This document shows positions 29,921-53,840 of a stretch of DNA of 64,000 nucleotides, piece by piece. The notes under the pieces were generated by a model. The model saw only the letters and a program-made list of their open reading frames with translations, did no database searches and was not told the DNA's origin. Origin of the DNA: Gigantopelta aegis (taxonomy: Eukaryota; Mollusca; Gastropoda; Neomphalida; Peltospiridae). The DNA lies in the NCBI RefSeq assembly GCF_016097555.1, contig NC_054708.1, positions 21,239,939-21,303,938 on the forward strand, in the 5' to 3' direction. How positions within the stretch are numbered: position 1 is the stretch's first letter; every line of letters starts with the position of its first letter. The position numbers were made by a program, and so were the translations under genes.

Positions 29921-30403
29921 ATCTGGACAAGGGGAGGGAAGGAGTGTTATATTTATTTAATAATCGACAATTATACATCATGTACGGTAACTGCAACCTG
30001 TACTATAGACTGCTTTATATCCGTCAGCATTAAAGCGATTTTAATAGATAAGGGTTTACGTTATTATTGGCCAAATCGCGAATTGCGAATTGAACTTCAT
30101 TTTTTCGTTTCTATTTTACTGCTTTCCCAACAAGTTAATTTGGAATCGCCTGACCTCTGTACATTTGTTCTGTTTGACTAGTTGATGTGTTTGGCTACAA
30201 TTTGTTTGGACCAAGTTCGACCAATTGTTAATATGTTTTGGTGTCCAGCTAGAATACGCAATATAAAAGCTGACACATGTGGGTTAGTTATGGAACTCGT
30301 GTACGAATTAGTCGAATCGAATCAAATAAAAATCCTTAAAATGAACAACATCATGTTTAAAGTATTGCTTGCTATTATTGACAGCTATTTTAATTCGTTT
30401 TAG

Positions 30404-42555
<12,152 letters not shown>

Positions 42556-43322
42556 AAGACGAGAGACGGATATTTCACACAAATCAATTAAGCTACGTTT
42601 CCGTACTTACGCTTTCTGTGAAGCCCCGAATCCGTATCCGTATTGATCGTCTTCATATCCGTGCGTGTATACCCATCCATGAAGACAAAATGACAAGTTA
42701 AGTTCGAAAGGACACGGTCAGGACATCAAGTCAGTTTAGATGTTGATGATGATGCTTTCTTCCGTATGACGTCATTTCATGTGGGATTCCGCGCTCCCGT
42801 GATCCGCGAATTCGTAAAAACTCGATCAAAAAGTGATTCCAAATTCACGTTCAGGCACGGTTCGCGGAAAGCATTGAAACACAAACATGGTAGAAACATT
42901 ATTTCGATAATTTTTAAATTTACGTATTCACGGATTCACGGAAAACGGACAAGAATAAACGTATGTATGGAAACGTAGCTTTAGATAACGAAATCTGTCT
43001 GAAAGCTGTTTATTCTTTCTGCTTTCCTCTTCGACGCTGTAAATATTGCATTTCCGGAAACGCATTTACCTCCTTCGCATGATCCGATTGGACTGTAGCA
43101 AATAGAATCCCTTAAGCGGCAATTGTAACGTGTGTAGCTAAACGTAGTATATGCAGTACATAAACCGAACTAAGACTCATAATATGAATACTAGAACATC
43201 TTCCCCATAGTACTTTCGATATTATGGGATGTCTCATTGAATACCAATACTTGTTTCAGCTACAAGGGAACTAGACACCACTGCGGTGGTACTGTATTAA
43301 ATAAAATTGCATATCTTTATGA

Positions 43323-43373
<51 letters not shown>

Positions 43374-44362
43374 CCAGCTTTGTCGCATTTAACAAAGAGG
43401 ACTGCCAGTATTAACTGCGCTGTGACATTACCAGTTGGGACTATGACCTAGCGGGATGTTATTTGTTATTTTGCTACCCTCTGCACAGCTGTGCTGTTTG
43501 AGAGCTACAGGCAGCGTATTTGCTAGATCATTTGGTTGATATGCTACGGACCATAGGTTCGATTATGCTTAGTGGATAAACCCATAATAATATGGGGTTT
43601 TTCTCTTTCGACAAAAAATTAAATATATTATATATATATATATATATGCAAACCATATATTACGTGTTATAATATCTATGTGGAATTGTACATAGTACGT
43701 TTATATACAATATTCCTTGACTTTGATGGGAAAGTATATCATATGTTGTGATTACAGGTTTCTTTTCTCACCCTAAATACCAACTGCCACTGGTTTACGT
43801 TCTACACCTAACAGCCGTTGTGTGAGTCCCCTCAATTCAGTGGCGTGTTGCAAACGCAATATCACTGTAGTATTAGAATTGGGTTTTTTTAATGTGACAT
43901 ATGGGTTGATGTGCGGGTTGAAGTGAACGTTGGTTCTGTTATTTTTCAATTCAATCTGTATTCCATGATTTCTTTTTTAATGAACCCAATTTGACATTTA
44001 AATTTAATGCTGAGCTTTGTAGAAATACGAAATGAAGGTCAAAATATATTTCTCATCTCATCCAGGTCAAGGACAGGTTAATATATTTGTGTTTGTTTTC
44101 TCCAAATGTCTACAATACATTGATTTTCAATTACGATAATAAACTATGACCACCGATCAAAATGTGCTGTTGGGTTTTTTTGTTTGAGTTTTGTCATACG
44201 TTCTTTGTTTTGACACCATGATGAACTATTTCTCATAAGCCAAATGATCTAATATTAGAAAAACAAATTAGTAATAATAAATTGATGAAAACAACTTTAT
44301 CGTGCAATTTTCAGATGTTCGTGTATGGACATCGAAGCTCCATTTAAAGATGTGACAGTCAC
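42556..44362. other. Intergenic between the transporter genes, few landmarks
   Basis: Contains the presumed 3' UTR of transporter A. Around 43110-43320 is a diverged relative of the repeat that surrounds the SINE at 49836 (shared GACACA(C)..GTGGTACT...AATAAAATTG). (AT)n lies at 43326-43366. No exon is seen. Confidence 0.6.
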
Positions 44363-44940
44363 ACATCTGATTAAAATTAGTTCTACTGGTCTACCAGTAG
44401 ATCTAACACCATTGCGTGGAATCACATGTCCAGGTGACATTTCATCTATAAATAACAATTTAAATATCGACCAATTACACTTCGCCTTTTATAGCGTTAT
44501 TCGGGAGCATTCAAATTCCAAAAATATCGGGCGAGACTATTTATGCAATAGGCGAACTTGTTGGCCTATTTCAACAGTAAAAAACAGGGGGAAAAGTGCA
44601 GTAATAAACTCTGGATTGTATTCTAGTATAAACAGATTATATAACTTTACAATCACGGGGGGGGGGGGGGGGGGGGGGGGGGGGTTCGTCTTGAAACGAA
44701 TTTTATATAAATTTTTATATTGAAATTAGTTTCCGGCATACCTCGTAATTCACCCGAATCATTTCGTATACCCTCGGCACAATCCCGAATGTTTTCAAAT
44801 TCTTTTCAAATCAATGGCATGATTTTGCAAGTAAGGTTTTGATTGGTCGAATGAAATGTCAACTGGACATGAGCTCCAACGGCTGCTGTTAGATCCACAT
44901 GTAATAGTGGAGCTAATTTTAATTAGATTGACAAGATGCA
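44363..44940 (-). mobile_element. Mutator-like TIR element, second copy, inverse
   Basis: Reverse complement of the element at 980-1624, with matching TIRs (ATCTGATTAAAATTAG ... GAGCTAATTTTAATTAGATT) and the same homopolymer, here G at about 44658-44684. No clear target duplication remains. Confidence 0.75.
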
Positions 44941-45484
44941 TACCATTGAGTTCACATTTAAATACATGTGCGGCACAAAAAGATATTAAATTTACAATTT
45001 TCCCATTTTATCACATAGATACCAATGACGAAATGAAAAGAAAGACAAAAGAAATGTATTTTATTAGAAAGTTTTGTCCATTTCTTAATGCTCTTCGTTA
45101 GATAAAAGCAACAATGACGTAATCAAATCAATCCCATTCTACTGCAGTAACGTCATATGTATGACGTCATATTTAGCAGTTATTTAGCAGTTCCTTTCTG
45201 AATATAAGATGAAACATGTAAAAGGAGATTATTTATTACAATTATTTTTACATATATACTGTACACTTGTTTTCTTTTTATCATTTACTATTACTACCCA
45301 AGGTAGTAATTACAATAATGCGACATTACAATACGTTATTACATTTGTATTATATCATTGCCTTTATTATTTTATTGCATTTGTATAAATACTATTATTC
45401 TATTGTCTCATGTAAACCCTATCTTGTCACTATAGCTTATGTATCAAGTTTCTCATATTCCGTTGTGTAATGGCCTGAACATAA

Positions 45485-45559
45485 TACAGATCTTATCGGA
45501 GGTCGGACTCTGGATGGGCGTGTTCGAAACCCTAGTGGTATATGCGCACGTTAAACTAC

Positions 45560-45597
<38 letters not shown>

Positions 45598-45600
45598 GTT
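45485..45600. repeat. Dispersed repeat ending in (TATC)n
   Basis: TCGGAGGTCGGACTCTGGAT and GTTCGAAACCCTAGTGGTAT then TATC repeats; inverse of 37295-37385. Confidence 0.6.
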
Positions 45601-45639
45601 CCGTTCTGTGACTTAAAACCAGCCGCGATTCACCAGTGA

Positions 45640-45780
45640 GAGAACCCATGTAAGTATCTACATTGGGATGACCTTGGATAGGGTTTCATATCTTAATGGA
45701 CGAGTTCTGGACACATTTCGTGACTTGCATATCGACCAGCAATTAAACAGACTGCGTAACTTAACTTGACACAGCTGCAG
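45640..45780 (+). other. Candidate 5' untranslated exon of transporter B
   Basis: Ends CTTGACACAGCTGCAG|GTAAGA and aligns with the 5' exon of copy A ending at 25486. The corresponding TATA-like position is replaced by the (TATC)n repeat, so the 5' end is unknown. Type 1 SINE tail fragments lie just downstream at 46045-46110 (+) and 46334-46395 (-). Confidence 0.45.
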
Positions 45781-46676
45781 GTAAGAATGTAAAACAGTTT
45801 CATTATTAAACATATGCAACTAACTAATTTAGCACAAAGAGGTTATGGACGGTGAAAGTTTAGTTGACTTAGTGGGGGTTTTTGGGGTTTTTTTTTTACA
45901 AAAAACAAAATTCTTAACACAGAAGACACATGCACATTGCGGGTTTTTTTAAAAATAATATGCATACACGTACTTCGATTTGGATTTGCATTATAATACA
46001 CAATGCACAACGGAATCCATATTCGTCTGTTGCATGTATTCATTCGTCCGACGCCATATAACCGTAAATGAAATGTGTTGAGTGCGTTGTTAAATAAAAC
46101 ATTTCCTTCTTCTTTTTCTTCTTCTTCTTCGTATTCATTCGTCTTTTTAAATATACTTTTTTTAAATATATCCTGTAAAATGATCGCTCGCCACAGTTTA
46201 CACCCCTTTCCCACCCTGTGTAAATTTCTGCACACGCACCTGAGAAAAACTAATCTGTTTAACGATCACATTAAACGAGCCCCATCACATTAAACAAATT
46301 GCATTGCAACACTTGCTGTAGAGGGAAAAAAATAGTTTATTTAACGACTGACAACACTTTTCGTTTACGGTTGTATGGCGTTAGACTTGCTATTGAAAAC
46401 AAACGACGTTTGAAATGGACCATCAATTTCTGCGGGAGTTTTATCCTCCATTTTCGTACCTTAGTTTGACACCCAGTAACAATAAGATACATACATTTTA
46501 TTTTGAGTTGAGGTATTATTAAACATTCCTTCCTTCTTTCATAAATGAATCAGCTAAATAGGTCCACCGAGGTGGTTAGACACTGCGACGCAAGCATCTC
46601 AAGTGAGCACTCAACCTTCTGAGCTAAATCACGCCCCACCCCCGCCCCAGACACCGATATTGTACAAAAGAAAATA

Positions 46677-48152
46677 TACTGAACAGCTTTGAAAACGCAC
46701 CACCAAGAAATGTTTGGTTTCAAGAAGAATACATGAGCAATAAATGTTTTTGTTGTGAATAGCAACAGATGGATGAATGGTAATGACAACAAACAAAAAA
46801 GGATGCAAAATCATTGATTAGTGTTAATGCATCTACGTATGAAAGACACGTGGGGTCAAAATGAAACGTCAATAGCGCGTATGACCACCATCTGCAGCAA
46901 CACAAGCCATGCAACGTCTTCTCATCGACCCGATATATCTGCGAATAGTATTCCACTCCTGCTGTAGTGCGTAATCCAGTTATCTAATGTTATTCATGTG
47001 TGGACGACGTGAGATGCGTTGACCAAGGTAATCCCAAAGAACTCTATTGGCGATAAATCAGGGGACAGTGCTGGCCATTGAAGCAAAGGAAGATTATTGT
47101 TCGCTAGGTACTGTGTTGTGACACGTGCTGTGTGCGTTCGAGCGGTGTCTTGCTTAATGTGTGCATATCCCGATGCTGATGAAAGAAGGGAATGACGTGA
47201 TTTTGCAAGACGTTATCCCGATAGAAAATGGCATCATTCTGCCAGGGCAAACACTGAGTGCTGCTCGGTGATGATAACTGATCCCGCCCCACACCATGAC
47301 ACTCCCTCCACCCCATCAATCCGTTTGAACAAGGTAGTAATTGTGGTAACGTTCTCCACGCCTACGCCACACCCGCAACTGACCATCAGAAATCCTTAAA
47401 TGGAAACGGGATTCGTCAGAGAATAGCACACCATGCCAACGTTGTAATCTCCAATGACGATACCTTTCTGCCAAACGTCGGCGCTCATTTCGATGTCGAT
47501 CAGTCAGGATAGATCCAACCTATGGTCGTTGATCACGCAGCCCAACAGAGCGAAGACGGCGACGCACATTGTCTGCGCTGATAACCCCTCGTCGACCTTG
47601 AACAGATTGTGCAGTCCTGACAGCTGGCAGCGTTCGATCACAAATATGGAGGGGAACAATATGGCGATCTTGTCGTAGTGTCGTAACACGTCGTTGGCCT
47701 GGAGGTGGACGGTCCCTGGTGGTTCCTGACTGGTGGTATCTCCTGTGGAGTCTAGTAATTGTTTAATGGTGGCATCCACACCGCTGTCCGATGACTCTAC
47801 TCGAAATGCCGACTTGAAGCATGCCTAAGACACGTTCACGTTCCTCAGCTGTCAACCTTGCCATCACTTGGTTAACGTTCCCTCAAAGACTACTTCAGAG
47901 ACCACCTTTTATAGCCCCAACCAGCATGCTTTGCACATTCAGTTTACGTTTATCATGCTATGCATGCAATATGTTGCGTTTTGGTGTTGTGTTTCATGGA
48001 GTGTTCAGGCAATCGTTTTTGTAAGTTACTCGTCGTCATGCATGGTCTATAAGGTAGTACGGTACTTATTCATTGATATTTTTAATGCTGATATACGCCC
48101 CATTCACATTTGTTATCGTGAACTGGTGGTGCGTTTTCAATGCTGTTCAGTA
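46677..48152 (-). mobile_element. Tc1-like transposon, full length, decayed
   Basis: Ends TACTGAACAGCTTTGAAAAC and the complement of TACTGAACAGCATTGAAAAC, TA on each side, 1476 bp. The terminal repeats extend about 33 bases (to CGCACCACCA). Confidence 0.85.
46869..47864 (-). pseudogene. Tc1-like transposase pseudogene
   Basis: Minus-strand frame starts MARLTAEERERVLGMLQVGI, SSRVIGQRCGCHH then a stop. VLFSDESRF-type and QWPALSPDLSPIE-type blocks are recognisable in shifted frames, ending near GGHTRY. Several frameshifts and stops make it inactive. Confidence 0.8.
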
Positions 48153-48522
48153 TATATTGGATGTGTAATATTAATAGTAGTTATTAAATTGGCAGAGCCT
48201 AGTTTGTAAAGAGTACGGCGTATGTTTCGCTATTAGGGTTGTTTGTTTTATCACTGAAATAATACATTACCTAGATTTTGTTGATCAATTTCTGTTAATT
48301 CTGGTTCATAACCACCTGACAAAAGGAAATCTGTTACTTTCGTTCGTTTTAGATAATGATGATCACCACTCTATAGTAGCACAATTATACAATTGCAATA
48401 ATTTTTTTAAATTATTATTATGAAAGCCTGTTGATATTACAGGCGTCGCAAGATATCGGGAGGAGCACGGGCGTTCGGGTCGTGGTTGCAGTTTCTAGGT
48501 GTTTAATTACAACCAAACTTAG

Positions 48523-48676
48523 TCTTGCTTAACGATACCATTAGAGCGCATTGATTAATTAATCATTGCCTATTGGATGTCAAAAACACAATGATGGCCA
48601 AGTCCACCGAGGAAGTTAGATCCTGCGACCTAAGCACCTCAGACAAGCGCTCTACCGACTGAGCTAAATACCGCCC
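48523..48676 (-). repeat. SINE remnant with alternative head
   Basis: Type 2 tail (CTTGCTTAACGATACCATTA) fused to a tRNA-like head CTACCGACTGAGCTAAATA resembling the one at 24338, with the body missing. Confidence 0.6.
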
Positions 48677-48806
48677 ATAGAGGACAGAGAGTCATAAAGC
48701 AGACAGACAGTCGGTTATATTTATATAGATGATATAGCGAAACCAGAACTAGTGTGACCAATTTTAAACAAACTAATCATAGATGATATTATACCAAGCA
48801 TCATCC

Positions 48807-49179
48807 TTAAAGGGACATTCCCGAGTTTGCTGCAGTTTTTAAGATGTTATCAACTAACAGACGTTTTTGACGACTGTAATTACATATCAAATAAATGTTT
48901 CTGCATAAAATATTAGTGGTTGTATATTAAACTTGTTTCTGATCGTTCTAATATTTGTACTAGGTTAAATTTCAATTTATTTCCTAAAAAATATTTTTTC
49001 GTCAAGAAAAAATCCAATTTGGGTTTCTTACAAATATTAAGACGATCAGAATCACATTGAATATACAGACACTGATATTCTAAACAAGAAAATATATTTA
49101 ATATCAAAGTTTAATCGTAGAACTATTTTATTAGTTGGAAACATCTTACAATGCAGCAAACTCAGGGATGTCCCTTTAA
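48807..49179. repeat. TTAA palindromic MITE (family A, copy 3)
   Basis: TTAAAGGGACATTCCCGAGT ... CTCAGGGATGTCCCTTTAA; hairpin of two imperfect arms. Confidence 0.8.
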
Positions 49180-49835
49180 GATGGTGGCCAAACAGAAAAC
49201 ACCCAGCAGGTTCTAACCGATTTTGTTACTACAGCGCCTATCCATGTACCAGGTGAATCACAAACGAGACCACGAACTTTTGTGGCCCATTTTGTACAAT
49301 TTAATGACAAAGAAACAATAAAAAAGCCGCTAAGATGCTGGCCGGCAAACCTTATAGCTTGGACGATTAGTTACCCAAAGAAATCGCGAACATACGTAAG
49401 CAACTCTATCTCACATACAAGCAAGTTTGCAGGAACAAAAAGAACGCTTCTCTAAATGAATAGAATAGAACAGAATAGATGTTTAACGACACGCCAGCAC
49501 GAAAAATGCATCGGCTATTGGCTCTTTTCTAAAGATTGATCGCATGTTAATTATAGGGTGTATACTACCAAATCAAATCCCATAGACGACAATAGTAACA
49601 TATGTGGCTAAAACTCCTACCTGCAGCGTATCTATGACATAAACGCCACGGATATAAATACTACCACCCCTCACACTTAAAGTGAATCAGAAAAAATTGG
49701 GAGTCAAGCTGCTCATTTCTGAGAAAACGGGTAGCGTCTATGACTACCTTACTTCCGCACAAAATTCGAGTAATTTTTTTTACAGGTACCACATGCATGT
49801 TTCAAGCACAAGGCTACTTGACACAGTGGTACTAG

Positions 49836-50125
49836 ACCGGCCTCAGTGGCGTCGTGGCAGGCCATCGGTCTACAGGCTGGAAGGTACTGGGTTCGGATCC
49901 CAGTCGAGGCATGGGATTTTTAATCCAGATATCGACTCCAAACCCTGAATGAGTGCTCCGCAAGGCTCAATGGGTAGGTGTAAACCACTTGCACCGATCA
50001 GTGATCCATAACTGGTTCAACAAAGGCCATGGTTTGTGCTATCCTGCCTGTGGGAAGCGCAAATAAAAGATCATATAACCGTAAAAAAAATGTGTTGAGA
50101 GCGTCGTTAAATAAAACATTTCTTT
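49836..50125 (+). repeat. Young SINE with perfect 12-bp target duplication, internally deleted
   Basis: ACCGGCCTCAGTGGCGTCGT head to AAATAAAACATTTCTTT tail, flanked by CAGTGGTACTAG at 49824-49835 and 50126-50137. About 115 bases of the body between AAAAGATC and ATATAACCGTAA are missing. Confidence 0.9.
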
Positions 50126-50301
50126 CAGTGGTACTAGAAGAAATAAAATTGAATTTTGTTTTACCCAGATGAAACTATTATTTTTTATAACGAACACACT
50201 CACATTTATCACCAATCACAGGACTTGTGGTGTTAACTTCTCTATCAAAAATTCGGTGCACCTCGAACTTTGACCCAGCCGGACGTTATTTGGTTTAGTA
50301 C

Positions 50302-51444
50302 TGTGACGGTACATACGCTTAAATTTGTTCGCCTGTGGCGATTTTAATAGTGTTAGAGGGCCGTGTGCAGTTTAATTGCACTTAGCTAGCTGGGCAACTT
50401 GTTACGTAATACTTCGCGCGATCGGGCATTCCAATATGCACTTAGTCCAGCTGTGGAGGCCATGTGGCGAGTAGTTACGTAATATCTCCGGTAGTGCTGT
50501 TTATGGCCAGGAGATTGCTCGCGGTTGGCGACAGCCAGACTGACGATCAGAGAGAAATATACCGACTCTAGTAGATGTAGAATATGAGATGATACGTGAG
50601 GTACCGCCTTGTACCCCCAGGCAAAATCCTGATTATAATAAATAGCTAGTGTTTTAGAGATATCGAGGAGAACGAATAGGAAGGCTCCGAGGGAACGTTA
50701 GTCCGTTTGGACTTTGGTAAATATTATTTCTGCTCTGTGTATAACCTTGATGTGATTGATGTGACTTTAAATATTTTGATACTGTATTATACCAATATTC
50801 TTTAGACAGTGTCTTCGGTCATCTGACGAAGTAAATCGTAGACTTTTTGTTCTAACATTATATGAGTATTTGGTAATATAAAGCTTAGCCAGTCATCCTA
50901 GCGGACCTAGGTACACTGTAGGTTATTGTCTTTATTGTGATAGGTACCAATATTAATTCTGTGTCACAAGGTTACTGAATGAGTAGTTAGGGTTAATTAA
51001 AAATTAACCAGTTAGGAATGGTGTTGTAATTCCTTTATTAATTAACTTCTCCTGGAAGCGTTTCTCAATTATCACACGTGTGGGTGTGGTGTAACGGTGA
51101 AGTGATTCGCATATTGTGTAACTAGACACCTAGAGATTAACTAATTAAGTGATCAGTTCTGGGTTGTTATTATTGTTGTTATTATTTAACTACTACGGCT
51201 GTACATTTGTCAGCGTAGATTAATACAGATTCCAAAGTGTATTGTGTTTTTGTTGTGTTTCTAGAGAACTAACGTGCTATAATAATATATACTTTATATA
51301 AGATCGTATCTCTGATCATACCTAGACGAGCCATACTAGGGTTTAACCGCCTGTTACAGAGAGATCTAATAGATATACAGTTAGGAGAGATATTTTGATA
51401 ATCGTGTTTTATTCAGTTACGGGAATTATAGAATCCCCGTGACA
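50302..51444 (+). mobile_element. Solo LTR 2 (1143 bp)
   Basis: TGTGACGGTACATACGCTTA ... GAATCCCCGTGACA, with perfect AGTAC duplication at 50297-50301 and 51445-51449. Same family and orientation as LTR 1. It inserted into another dispersed repeat (CGAACTTTGACCCAGCCGGA), whose relative is at 9870. Confidence 0.88.
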
Positions 51445-51613
51445 AGTACTACCTATAGGCAGATAATACATCCCCAACCGATACACCCTCCCTGCACTGT
51501 TCAAAATAGTGTTGCCACCCCAGACTAGTTAATTACTAATTCAAAACTAGCACAGGACAGAACTTATTAGAATATATATATATATATAGCTGTGACTGGG
51601 TTTTTAAAAATTA

Positions 51614-51906
51614 TTATTTAACGACGTACTCAACACATTTTATTTACGGTTATATGGCGTCGGACACAGATATTGAGAGAGGAAACCTGCTGTCGCCACT
51701 TCATGGGCTACATTTTTCGATTAGCAGCAAGGGATCTTTTGTATACACCATCCCGCAGACAGGTTAACACATACCATAGCCTTTGATATACCAGTCGTGG
51801 TGCACTGGCTGGAACGAGAAATAACCCAAAGGACCCACCGACGGGGATCGATCCCAGACCGAACCCGCATCAAGCGAGTGCTTTACCACTGGGCTACGTC
51901 CCGCCC
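51614..51906 (-). repeat. SINE (tail type 1), minus, full length
   Basis: TTTAACGACGTACTCAACAC tail, CACCGACGGGGATCGATCCC box B, TACGTCCCGCCCC head. Confidence 0.85.
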
Positions 51907-52145
51907 CAGCTGAGATGACATGCACGCATGAATCACAATCAACACAGTGATGATATCAGGTGTTGACCATATCCTTCCCCATCGGTGGCTTCCGTCTGTC
52001 AAACCAGTTGTAGTCTTCCTCTAGAGACGAAATCCAAATGGGTGCTGTAGATCATCCTAAGGAGTGGTATAATATAATAGAATAGATGTTTAACGACATT
52101 CCAGCACCAAAAAAAAAACAATAAAAAAAAAAGAAAAAGAAAAAA

Positions 52146-52515
52146 GAAATGTTTTATTTAACGACGCACTCAACACATTTTATTTACGGTTATATGGCGT
52201 CGGACATATGGTTAAGGACCACACAGATTTTGAGAGGAAACCCGCTGTCGCCACTACATGGGCTACTCTTTCCGATTAGCAGCAAGGGATCTTTTATTTG
52301 CGCTTCCCACAGGCAGGATAGCACAAACCATGGCCTTTGTTGAACCAGTTATGGATCACTGGTCGGTGCAAGTGGTTAACACCTACCCATTGAGCCTTGC
52401 GGAGCGCTCACTCAGGGTTTGGAGTCGGTATCTGGATTAAAAATCCCATGCCTCGACTGGGATCCGAACCCAGTACCTACCAGCCTGTAGACCGATGGCC
52501 TAACCACGACGCCGG
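52146..52515 (-). repeat. SINE ('ACCGGCCTCG' head, tail type 1), minus, full length
   Basis: GAAATGTTTTATTTAACGAC tail through CCTCGACTGGGATCCGAACC box B to AACCACGACGCCGG. Nearly intact. Confidence 0.88.
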
Positions 52516-53690
52516 TACGCAAACAATAATGTGATGATAAACATAAATATAAAAATTCAAGAGTTAAATCAAATCACAGTGTAAAGAACTGTGTAAAAAT
52601 ACAAAGAGAACAGATATGTCAAATAAATATTTGGAATAAAAGTGAGTATCACATAGAAATTGTAATAAAAGTTCTGGACGGAATCGAAATGATTCCATCA
52701 CATTTTTGTTGTCGACTCGAGCTCGCGATGAGACAAGACGCTGTACCTTTTGCTCTCGAAATTACCTCTTTTTTAATATTATTAAATAGTCCGATCCTCT
52801 CTTCTTTCTCTTATTTATTTTTGGACTGTCCTTCAAAAATGCTCCAAATTATATAAATATTCAACCGATCAGTCAATTCATTTTATTTTTGGCTTGTAAT
52901 TTATTTATTTTTGTTTTGTTTATCCTACTAATTTCTTTTACTAATTGCTATTTACAAAATTCTGTCTATTTTTACCCCCCCCCCCCCCCCCCCCCCCCCC
53001 CGTTAAACTAGTTATCTATCTATCTAATTTCTTTTTGACCGCCCAATCTAATCTAGCGACCAAATTTAATGAGTAGATTTTGGTTTTTTTAATTAATTAT
53101 ATTAACTTGAGATGCGCATAAAAATTTTAAAGGCCCACTAATTGATTTTTGGATGTAAATTTCAAAATTGTCCCCTTAATTTTTTCTGTCCCGGAGCAAG
53201 TCACTGGCTATCCAGAGACAGGCCCCGGGACGGACATGCTCGAAACTCTAGTGGTATATGAGCATGTAAAAAGTATTCGCACTCGCACCCAAATATATCT
53301 GTTTTAGTTTCTTGGAGATGACTGCACTCCACCAAAATGTGGCGTACCGTCAAAGTACACTGAAAACGCTCACACTGCGGTGGAGAATCATTCTTCTAGA
53401 TAAATGAATGGGTCAAGTAAGTATAACCGTTGCGAGCACGACACAATACTATTTCATCCTTCATGCACTGCCTATAGGAGGACTGCCACTCTCCCAATAC
53501 TCGCGAATGGTTGTTCCGCAGACGGAAAACCTGGCAGAGGATCGATGCTCGGGTATTTTCACGACTTTGTCAAAAACTCCATTTGAACACTGCCTGATAC
53601 AGAGATACGATGCTGAATAATTAATACTTTTTAGTGGGGCATTTTGCCATTCATTTGTTTTACTTTCTTTTACTTTGACACTCTCTTTTA
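52516..53690. other. Stretch upstream of transporter B exon 1, no exon seen
   Basis: AT-rich; poly-C at about 52976-53000 followed by GTTAAACTAGTTATCTATC and, near 53210-53260, the ATGCTCGAAACTCTAGTGGT repeat shared with 37300 and 45500. No coding exon. Confidence 0.6.
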
Positions 53691-53697
53691 CTACAGG

Positions 53698-53840
53698 ATG
53701 AAATTCGACGAGATTCTAGCAGAAGTCGGTGAATTCGGACCGTACCAGAAACGGCTTTACTACCTGGCGTGTTTACCAGCAGTGATGGCCTCAATACAGG
53801 CCCTCCTTCCTGTCTTCATTCTTGGAATCCCTAAGTACAG
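53698..53840 (+). CDS. Transporter B exon 1 (start codon, helix 1)
   Basis: [20 protein letters not shown] then [20 protein letters not shown] as the first membrane segment. The ATG lies one base after an acceptor (CTTTTACTACAG|G), so a 5' untranslated exon is expected upstream. Donor TACAG|GTATTC, phase 2. Confidence 0.92.

Noticed and set aside
25295..30403. A degenerate first coding exon for transporter A in visible sequence
   Set aside because: I looked for counterparts of the copy B exon 1 text (GAATTCGGACCGTACCAG and neighbours) and found none outside the gap.
44325..44723. 132-residue open frame
   Set aside because: It lies across the Mutator-like element and its G homopolymer and does not resemble a transposase.
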